DNA of 12,498 nt from CAIWGV01 sp964515175 (GTDB lineage Bacteria > Pseudomonadota > Alphaproteobacteria > UBA7879 > UBA5542), in NCBI GenBank assembly GCA_964515175.1, contig CAZEUR010000034.1, positions 1-12,498 on the forward strand, given 5' to 3'. This document shows, piece after piece, positions 6,757 to 12,498 of the stretch. The notes beneath the pieces are model-generated. The model did no database searches. It worked only from the letters and a program-made list of their open reading frames with translations, and had not been told where the DNA came from. Both the position numbers and the translations under genes were made by a program. Each line of letters starts with the position of its first letter. Positions within the stretch are counted from its first letter, which is position 1.

Positions 6757-6785
6757 TTTATAGATCCTGAATAATTTGATGTCAA
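6757..6785 (-). promoter_or_regulatory. Near-consensus sigma-70 promoter of the small secreted protein
   Basis: On the minus strand TTGACA (6785-6780, perfect) is separated by exactly 17 bp from TATAAA (6762-6757, five of six). Transcription would start near 6750, giving a leader of about 27 bases with the ribosome site AGGAGAGG. It is the best promoter match in the window. Confidence 0.85.
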
Positions 6786-6794
6786 TGGAAACCC

Positions 6795-6823
6795 CTGCCT
6801 CGACATTTCTCCCATAATATGAT
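6795..6823 (+). promoter_or_regulatory. Possible cysS promoter with very short leader
   Basis: TATGAT (6818-6823) matches five of six bases of a -10 box; the -35 position 17 bp before it, CTGCCT, is poor. Transcription would start near 6830, only about nine bases before the cysS ATG, which has no clear ribosome site. This hints at near-leaderless translation. Confidence 0.35.
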
Positions 6824-6838
6824 AGATCTCTCCTCACC

Positions 6839-8209
6839 ATGAGCTTAGTTTTTTACAACACCTTAGGACGGAAAAAAGAGCCTTTTGCGCCCGTCGACCC
6901 TAGCCACATCAAAATGTATGTATGTGGTCCGACCGTCTATGCCCGTGCCCATATCGGCAATGCCCGCCCCGTGGTGGTGTTTGATGTACTCTTTCGCGTT
7001 CTGAAAAAGCTCTATCCCCAGGTCACCTATGTCCGAAATGTGACCGATATCGACGATAAAATTATCAAAGCCGCCGAACAGTCCGGTGAACCCATCCACA
7101 CCATCACGGAAAAGTTTCTGAAGTTTTATGAAGAAGATATGGGAGCTCTAAATGCCCTACCCCCCACTATCCAACCCAAAGCCACAGAACACGTGACGGA
7201 GATGCAGACCATGATCCAAACTCTGATCAACAAAGGATACGCCTATGAGTCAGAAGGACATGTTTTATTTAGTGTTGCCAAGGATCCTTCTTATGGCGCT
7301 CTCTCTCACCTTAAAATCGAAGATCGCATTGCTGGCGCGCGCGTAGAGGTGGCCCCTTACAAACAGGATCCGCAAGATTTCGTTCTGTGGAAACCCTCTT
7401 CCCCCTCCATGCCCGGCTGGGATAGCCCGTGGGGCAGAGGACGCCCCGGGTGGCACATTGAATGCTCTGCCATGTCCGCTAAATATTTAGGAGAAACATT
7501 TGATATTCATGGCGGTGGCATTGATTTGATTTTTCCTCATCATGAAAATGAAATTGCTCAGAGCACATGCGCTCATGAGGAGGCTCCCCTTGCCAACCTG
7601 TGGATGCACAATGGGCACCTCACCATGAAGGGCGATAAAATGTCCAAGTCCGACGGCAATATTCTCATCGTGAGCGATCTCCTTCAGGAATATCCGGGGG
7701 AAGTCATTCGGCTAGCGCTTCTTTCCACTCAATATCGCCAACCTCTGGATTGGGGAGCAGACACCCTGCCCCAAGCCAAGAACGTGTTGGATCGTTTGTA
7801 TCGAGCCTTAGAAGGTTTCAGTGAAGACATTTCAGACGAACATATTCCTGAAGATTTCTTAGACCTTTTGAGGGATGACCTCAATATCCCCGCAGCGCTC
7901 ACTTTCCTCCATGATCTTGCTTCATCCATTCATAGAGGCGCTGAATCCAAGCACGCGTCTCAGCGCAAACTAAAGATCTCTGGATTCATTTTAGGCATTC
8001 TCCAACAAGATCCTGATGCCTGGTTTAAATGGCAACGCCCAGGGGAGGAGACCCTATCCGACAAGAAAATAGAACGCCTCCTTCACGAACGCCGAGAAGC
8101 TCGTATGAACAAGAACTTTGCCCGTGCCGATGAAATCCGAAAAATCCTTGACCAAGCGGGATTGATTCTCGAAGATAGTCCTGAGGGGACAAAATGGAGA
8201 CGATCATGA
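6839..8209 (+). CDS. cysS: Cysteinyl-tRNA synthetase
   Basis: This 456-residue class I synthetase attaches cysteine to tRNA-Cys. It shows the signature Y-V-C-G-P-T-V-Y (27-34) with H-I-G-N at 38-41, P-G-W-H-I-E-C-S (203-210), G-G-G-I-D-L-I-F-P-H-H-E-N-E (225-238) and K-M-S-K-S (267-271). The zinc ligands expected in the family are all present as C29, C209, H234 and E238. The length is normal. The C-terminal anticodon-binding part ends with ARADEIRKILDQAGLILEDSPEGTKWRRS, typical of the enzyme. The start has no good ribosome site but the N-terminus (SLVFYNTLGRKKE) is standard. Its stop overlaps the next gene as ATGA, so cysS leads a three-gene operon. Confidence 0.97.
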   Translation: MSLVFYNTLGRKKEPFAPVDPSHIKMYVCGPTVYARAHIGNARPVVVFDVLFRVLKKLYPQVTYVRNVTDIDDKIIKAAEQSGEPIHTITEKFLKFYEEDMGALNALPPTIQPKATEHVTEMQTMIQTLINKGYAYESEGHVLFSVAKDPSYGALSHLKIEDRIAGARVEVAPYKQDPQDFVLWKPSSPSMPGWDSPWGRGRPGWHIECSAMSAKYLGETFDIHGGGIDLIFPHHENEIAQSTCAHEEAPLANLWMHNGHLTMKGDKMSKSDGNILIVSDLLQEYPGEVIRLALLSTQYRQPLDWGADTLPQAKNVLDRLYRALEGFSEDISDEHIPEDFLDLLRDDLNIPAALTFLHDLASSIHRGAESKHASQRKLKISGFILGILQQDPDAWFKWQRPGEETLSDKKIERLLHERREARMNKNFARADEIRKILDQAGLILEDSPEGTKWRRS

Positions 8210-8922
8210 CAAAGCCGGTCATTGGGGTTAATTTAGACTTTGAAGAAAAGGGGGGTGGGTTTTCCCCTCATCCGTGGCATGCGCTCCGCTCCAACTATTT
8301 TGACGTCATTCACCGCCTAGGCGGCACCCCCATTGGGCTGCCCTCCACCAATATGGATATTGAAAGCGTCTTGAATCTTGTGGATGGGATTCTAGCCACC
8401 GGGGGCAATGATTACGACCCCAGTCTGTTTGGGAAAAAACCCTACTCTCCTCACGAAAAAGTGATGAAACAACGATCTCTTTTCGATATTGCTTTAATCC
8501 GAGGTGCTCTGTCTAGAAACCTTCCCGTATTCGGGATTTGTGCTGGATTTCAAGCCATTAACATTGTTCATGGGGGGTCTATCATTCAGCATATCCCCGA
8601 TAGTTTCAAAAGTGATCTTGAACACAAATCCATGGGAGATGCCCATAAGGCTGTGCACACGGTAGAAATCTTGGGGGATACAAAACTGAGTCATATTTTG
8701 GAAAATCCTGGCATCATTGAGGTAAACTCCTTTCATCACCAAGGCATCGATCAATTGGGTCAAGGGTTGCGCGTCAACGCCAAAGCGCCTGACGGGATGA
8801 TTGAAGGTATTGAGAGCCCCGAGTATAAGTTTTGCATGGGGGTCCAGTGGCATCCGGAATATGGCGTGACTCCCTACGACACTCAACTTCTTCAAGCCTT
8901 CATTGACGCTTGCCGCCCATGA
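8206..8922 (+). CDS. Peptidase C26 / PuuD-like class I glutamine amidotransferase
   Basis: The 238-residue hydrolase belongs to the gamma-glutamyl hydrolase group, whose members cut gamma-glutamyl bonds in compounds such as gamma-glutamyl-GABA. The substrate here is not evident. The nucleophile C112 lies in V-F-G-I-C-A-G-F-Q, and the other triad residues are H216 and E218 in V-Q-W-H-P-E. Other family marks are D-G-I-L-A-T-G-G-N-D-Y-D-P (60-72) and N-S-F-H-H-Q (174-179). In PuuD the residue after the cysteine is usually Arg (GICRG); here it is Ala. ATG 8206 is preferred because GGAG precedes it by six bases and it forms an ATGA overlap with cysS; ATG 8194 in the same frame is also possible. 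Its stop overlaps rluB. There is no signal peptide, so it acts in the cytoplasm. Confidence 0.88.
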   Translation: MTKPVIGVNLDFEEKGGGFSPHPWHALRSNYFDVIHRLGGTPIGLPSTNMDIESVLNLVDGILATGGNDYDPSLFGKKPYSPHEKVMKQRSLFDIALIRGALSRNLPVFGICAGFQAINIVHGGSIIQHIPDSFKSDLEHKSMGDAHKAVHTVEILGDTKLSHILENPGIIEVNSFHHQGIDQLGQGLRVNAKAPDGMIEGIESPEYKFCMGVQWHPEYGVTPYDTQLLQAFIDACRP

Positions 8923-9674
8923 TAGAAAAAGGCGAACGGTTAGCCAAGGTCATGGCCCGCGCAGGTATCTGCTCCCGCCGCAAAGCGGAGGAGCTTATCT
9001 TGGAAGGCAAAGTCTCGGTAGATGGCACAACAATCCTCACCCCTGCCTTTAATGTGAACTCTCATAATGTTGTAAAGGTAGAGGGGACAACCCTCCCCCA
9101 AAAGGAACAAACACGTCTTTGGAAATATCATAAACCTGTGGGACTCATTTGTTCTCATGGAGACCCCCAAGGACGACCTACGGTTTTTGAAGATATCCAG
9201 CAACGCTTTCCCAATCTGCCCTCCTACGTGATCTCCATTGGGCGTTTAGACTTTAATTCCGAAGGATTGCTGTTGCTCACAAATGATGGAAACTTGTCTC
9301 GATACCTAGAGCTTCCCGCAACCGGCTGGGTCCGCCGCTACCGGGTCCGTGTTAAGGGGCATCCCAACCCAGATCAATTGGCAAGCCTCAAGGATGGCAT
9401 TACCATTGACAACATCCATTATAAAAATGTCCAAGTCACCGTGGAAAAGAAAGAGTCTAACTCTACTCTCCTAACCGTAAAACTCTCAGAAGGCAAAAAT
9501 CGCGAGATCCGGCGCATTATGCAGCACCTCGGGTACCATGTGATGAGCCTCATGCGACTCAGCTACGGACCTTTTCTCTTGGGAAAATTAGGCCCCAATG
9601 AATTGGAAGAAGTACCTCAGAAATTCTTAAAAGAACAGCTGGGCGAAAAATTTTCCCCTACAACTTCTTCGTAA
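8919..9674 (+). CDS. rluB: Ribosomal large-subunit pseudouridine synthase, RluB type
   Basis: The 251-residue enzyme converts uridine to pseudouridine in rRNA; RluB acts on 23S rRNA. Residues 6-50 form an S4 RNA-binding domain (R-L-A-K-V-M-A-R-A-G then SRRKAEELI). Residues 66-235 are an RsuA-family catalytic domain with G-D-P-Q-G-R-P-T-V-F (81-90), the catalytic aspartate D111 in G-R-L-D-F-N-S-E-G-L-L-L-L-T-N-D-G, and E-G-K-N-R-E-I-R-R-I (191-200). The GRPTVF block and overall layout fit RluB better than RsuA or RluE. ATG 8919, inside an ATGA overlap, is chosen over a TTG nine bases earlier. No ribosome site is seen, so translation probably depends on the upstream gene. The 3' end overlaps the convergent autotransporter gene by 17 bp. 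Confidence 0.92.
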   Translation: MIEKGERLAKVMARAGICSRRKAEELILEGKVSVDGTTILTPAFNVNSHNVVKVEGTTLPQKEQTRLWKYHKPVGLICSHGDPQGRPTVFEDIQQRFPNLPSYVISIGRLDFNSEGLLLLTNDGNLSRYLELPATGWVRRYRVRVKGHPNPDQLASLKDGITIDNIHYKNVQVTVEKKESNSTLLTVKLSEGKNREIRRIMQHLGYHVMSLMRLSYGPFLLGKLGPNELEEVPQKFLKEQLGEKFSPTTSS

Positions 9675-12354
9675 ACTTGAGGAACGCCTCCTGCATATTA
9701 TATTGAGATCCGAACTCTCCGATCCAAGCGGCACTGAAAGAGTATCCATCTTCAAATCTAATAGTGGATTCAAGGGCCGGCGAGATGTTCGTGGTGGTCG
9801 CCGTTGTGGATTCAAAGCGCGTGCCACTGGAGGACACGATGGTTCCTTTCTTGAGGGGTTTCTTGTTCACAACCGCAAGCGTAAATCCAGGCTTCCACAT
9901 AAACGTATCAAACTCGATGTGTTTCGAGATATTGGCACCCACCTCAGACCTCAGCATACTCGCATCCATCTGTTTGAGATACATTCCTCCCACACCCTGT
10001 TCCTGATACCCATATTGACTCGCATACGTGTAATCAAAGGTGACATAGGGTTTGAGTTTTGATCCCTTTACCTCAAAGGTATATCCACCCCCCACATGCG
10101 GACTGATTTGATATCCATCATGACTCTTGGATACGAAGATGTTGTTATTGGTGGGTCCTGTATTCCGCGTTCCCTGATACTTCTCAAGGCCCAAAAGCAA
10201 GCTGCCTTCCACATACCAAGGGCCTCGGAACCATGTTCCAAAGACGGTGGCAAACTTATCTTTCACCCCAGTCTTCCCGGCATCGGAGTCAAAATTCTCT
10301 GTGGTGCGGGCATATCCAAGGGCAGCCCCCCAGATAACATCGTACCGGGATTTATAATCAAACCCAGCCAACAATCCGGCTGTGCGGGACTTAGACCCTG
10401 GGCTTCCCCCATTCGCCCCCTGACGGTTCACCATTCCAAAGGGTTGGAACCAAATACCGGCCTTATCTGTCCTTGCTGGTGACCACTTTCGGGTCGTGTC
10501 CTGGGCCGCATTCATAAGACCGCCCTGAGTCGCGTTCAAGAAATCCGCTTGAAGATTTGGAGCCTTCATAGGATGTGACGCAAAAGCAGAAGATCCATAG
10601 GAAGGCTCTCCCGTATCATTATCCCGAGCAACTCCCAAAACACCTCGGCTGATAACTTGTGCGGACATCTGCGCCGTTGTTGCCACCGAATTCGCTGCTC
10701 CCGCCGCGGTCTGAGCGTTGGGGATACCGGGGGAGCCTGTAAGGGTAAATTTTACATCAGTTCCGTCTAAACCAAGGAATGAAAATGTAGTATTGGGCAG
10801 ACTGGTAAGGTTTACATTCTCAACCAGAATATCCCCATTTAAAACACCAACATTCTCAAATAATTTGTACGTAGCAGGTCCAGAAGGAGCTGTCCCCACG
10901 ATCGTCAGAAGAATATTGTCGAGATTTGGGGTATCTGCACCCCCTAGATCCATAATGGTGGAATTCCCAGCCCCATCCACTGCAATTTTGATGATACCTC
11001 CAGAGGCAGCCGTGATACCTCCCGTATAAAAAGGAGACGCAGAAGGCGTCATGTTTGATAGATCAAAAGTACTTGAACTTGCCCCGAATGTCACTCCATT
11101 CGTATACCCATTGGAATGAGGGTGGGAAAAAGCCATGGAAGAGTTTGAACTAATCGTGGTAGCTCCTGTATAAGTGTTAGAGGCAGATGTAGAGGCCATA
11201 TTCCCTGTAACTGCTAAATTTCCAGCCCCTGTAATAGGACCACCTACTGTCCAAACACCACTGCCAGATTTGGTGACGGCTCCATTTCCTGTTAAAGTAA
11301 TACCATGCGTATATGTTGAAGAACCACTATCCGTAATACCAAGAGTTCCACCGCCTGCACCAAAAACAACGCCGGAAGAGTGAGAAATTCCTCCCGATAA
11401 GATTTCTATGGTACTGCCTCCAGAGATGGTGGTGGATCCTGTATAGGTATTGGAAGAGGACGTTAACTGAAAAATCCCCCCCCCTATACTACTGACTCCT
11501 TGAGACCCCGTTAAGGGCCCTGTCATTTGGAGCGTTCCAGGCCCATTATAAATGGTGAGATTGTTACCTCCCTCAGTCCCGACTTGACCATTATTGACGT
11601 TGCCCGTGCCTGTATCATTAAAAACGATATTTGCCAGATTTACCAACCTTGTGATTGCCGCCGTTCCGTTTCCAGGCACCTCTACACTGCAAGATAAGAC
11701 AGCCATTTGGTCAGCGCTGAAAGGTTGAGTCAAAATATAAGAAGTGTTGTTAGATGAGCCAAATGAGCAAAAGCGGATTGCCGTTTGTCCTGAGAACCTG
11801 GCGCCAATAGTATATGTTTCTGGACTTAGATTGGATGAAATCAGTAAACCACCAATCCTCGTTGCTTCAAATAAAACATCAGGATCTGGGGCGTTTACAT
11901 CTAAAGTCCAATGGTGAATGCCAGAAATGGTTACTTTTCCGCTAATTATGCCGTTAAGACTATAGGTGCCAGTAGATGGAGAGTAACCGAATATATTTTG
12001 TCTATTCTCAGAATTATTAACGATAGAAGTTGCCGTTGAGCTGGATCCAATAGAATAAGGGCTACCACTGTTATTATCTAGAAAGACAATATTGAATGTA
12101 GGAGCACCATCGTCAAATTGAATTCCCCCTACATTAGTAAGGCCCGTTAGTGCTTTTGTTCCCGCGGAAGTGTTATCAAACTGAGCAATTTGCGAAGAGG
12201 TTGGCACCGCTCCTCCAGACCAGTTATTCCCATTAGTCCAAACCCCATCTCCTGCACCCCCTGTCCATAAAATGTTTATTGCTTCAGCACAGGTGGACGC
12301 GAGTACCAGACTAACCCTCAAAACCAACCCTAATTTTTGAAAAAGACCTCTCAC
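9658..12354 (-). CDS. Autotransporter (type Va) with beta-helix passenger
   Basis: The 898-residue protein has three parts. Residues 1-25 are a signal peptide ending C-A-E-A. Residues 26 to about 550 are a Gly/Ser/Thr/Asn-rich passenger beginning W-T-G-G-A-G-D-G-V-W-T-N-G-N-N-W, a motif common in autotransporter-associated beta-strand proteins, with two clear copies of S-N-T-Y-T-G-S/A-T-T-I-S. Residues 551-630 form an Ala-rich linker that should sit as a helix in the pore. Residues 631-898 are an outer-membrane barrel with alternating strands (AGIWFQPFGMV, VIWGAALGYA, WYVEGSLLLGLE). The passenger would be shown on the surface or released; its function is unknown. The start is GTG at 12354 with AGGG ten bases upstream. 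The C-terminus is L-K-F-T-K-K-L rather than ending in an aromatic residue. Confidence 0.93.
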   Translation of the reverse strand: MRGLFQKLGLVLRVSLVLASTCAEAINILWTGGAGDGVWTNGNNWSGGAVPTSSQIAQFDNTSAGTKALTGLTNVGGIQFDDGAPTFNIVFLDNNSGSPYSIGSSSTATSIVNNSENRQNIFGYSPSTGTYSLNGIISGKVTISGIHHWTLDVNAPDPDVLFEATRIGGLLISSNLSPETYTIGARFSGQTAIRFCSFGSSNNTSYILTQPFSADQMAVLSCSVEVPGNGTAAITRLVNLANIVFNDTGTGNVNNGQVGTEGGNNLTIYNGPGTLQMTGPLTGSQGVSSIGGGIFQLTSSSNTYTGSTTISGGSTIEILSGGISHSSGVVFGAGGGTLGITDSGSSTYTHGITLTGNGAVTKSGSGVWTVGGPITGAGNLAVTGNMASTSASNTYTGATTISSNSSMAFSHPHSNGYTNGVTFGASSSTFDLSNMTPSASPFYTGGITAASGGIIKIAVDGAGNSTIMDLGGADTPNLDNILLTIVGTAPSGPATYKLFENVGVLNGDILVENVNLTSLPNTTFSFLGLDGTDVKFTLTGSPGIPNAQTAAGAANSVATTAQMSAQVISRGVLGVARDNDTGEPSYGSSAFASHPMKAPNLQADFLNATQGGLMNAAQDTTRKWSPARTDKAGIWFQPFGMVNRQGANGGSPGSKSRTAGLLAGFDYKSRYDVIWGAALGYARTTENFDSDAGKTGVKDKFATVFGTWFRGPWYVEGSLLLGLEKYQGTRNTGPTNNNIFVSKSHDGYQISPHVGGGYTFEVKGSKLKPYVTFDYTYASQYGYQEQGVGGMYLKQMDASMLRSEVGANISKHIEFDTFMWKPGFTLAVVNKKPLKKGTIVSSSGTRFESTTATTTNISPALESTIRFEDGYSFSAAWIGEFGSQYNMQEAFLKFTKKL
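11140..11463 (-). repeat. Passenger beta-strand repeat units of the autotransporter
   Basis: Two segments encode nearly the same text: S-S-S-N-T-Y-T-G-S-T-T-I-S near residues 298-312 (11463-11419) and T-S-A-S-N-T-Y-T-G-A-T-T-I-S near 389-403 (11190-11146). They are 91 residues apart and DNA identity is partial. This is the passenger-associated beta-strand repeat pattern, a rung of the beta-helix. Confidence 0.7.
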
Positions 12355-12393
12355 TTTATACCAACCCTGCCTGTTTTTGTTTCTTATAGCTTC

Positions 12394-12423
12394 ATCCTAG
12401 CCAGTTGGGAGGGGAGATGTCAA
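12394..12423 (-). promoter_or_regulatory. Probable promoter of the autotransporter gene
   Basis: On the minus strand TTGACA (12423-12418, perfect) is followed after 18 bp by TAGGAT (12399-12394, four of six). Transcription would start near 12387, leaving a leader of about 33 bases before the GTG at 12354. Confidence 0.65.
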
Positions 12424-12488
12424 CAATACAGGTGGGTCATTGTAGGGCCGACGCATCTAAATTTTTATTGACAAGAAGGGAGGAGTGC

Positions 12489-12498
12489 ATGGTTTATA
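12489..12498 (+). CDS. Possible start of a divergent plus-strand gene, cut by window end
   Basis: An ATG at 12489 is preceded by the strong ribosome site GGGAGGAG (12479-12486 region, five bases' spacing from GGAGG). Only three codons are visible (M-V-Y), so no product can be named. The TTGACA at 12468-12473 is too close to the ATG to be a normal -35 for it. Confidence 0.3.

Noticed and set aside
10096..11383. Plus-strand frames across the autotransporter (for example 10096-10482 and 10718-11029)
   Set aside because: They are shadows of the Gly/Ser/Thr-rich passenger and barrel coding on the minus strand.
12468..12498. Plus-strand TTGACA at 12468 with TTTATA near the edge as a promoter
   Set aside because: The spacing of about 19 bp or more is poor and the putative ATG would lie between the boxes.
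1..12498. tRNA genes, CRISPR arrays, riboswitches and prophage genes
   Set aside because: No cloverleaf with a TTCGA arm, regular direct repeats with spacers, or phage-type gene was seen on either strand by eye.

Overview
This is a bacterial chromosome segment, most likely from a Gram-negative alphaproteobacterium and perhaps a host-associated one. The inference rests on a type V autotransporter, several Sec-signal proteins, a discrete glutamyl-tRNA synthetase and small operons with ATGA stop/start overlaps. The lineage is inferred from protein character only. No rRNA, tRNA or CRISPR array was found.

Left part, minus strand (1-3292). The first 2.1 kb encode one large exported protein whose end lies beyond the window. 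It has a signal peptide, a long helical body with an irregular repeat of about 45 residues, and a tail of short tandem repeats. It matches nothing I recognise. Upstream lie a likely promoter with a perfect palindrome near the predicted start of transcription, then a remnant of an IS1595/ISXO2-type transposase. Next are two small genes, a one-helix membrane protein and a coiled-coil protein, in the same frame and separated by one TAA and four codons.

Middle part, plus strand (3358-6174). An EVE-domain protein, a WecA/MraY-type sugar-phosphate transferase and gltX overlap one another and look like one operon. A strong hairpin follows gltX. A small secreted protein of unknown function lies on the minus strand behind a near-consensus sigma-70 promoter.

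Right part. cysS, a class I glutamine-amidotransferase-like hydrolase (peptidase C26) and rluB form a second plus-strand operon, each junction an ATGA overlap. rluB converges on, and overlaps by 17 bp, a minus-strand autotransporter of about 898 residues with a Ser/Gly/Thr-rich beta-helix passenger and a C-terminal barrel. Its own promoter is visible near the right edge, and the last bases may hold the start of a divergent plus-strand gene.

In short, two housekeeping operons (translation, rRNA modification, surface-glycan initiation) are interleaved with lineage-specific exported proteins. The exported proteins are all on the minus strand and the housekeeping genes all on the plus strand.
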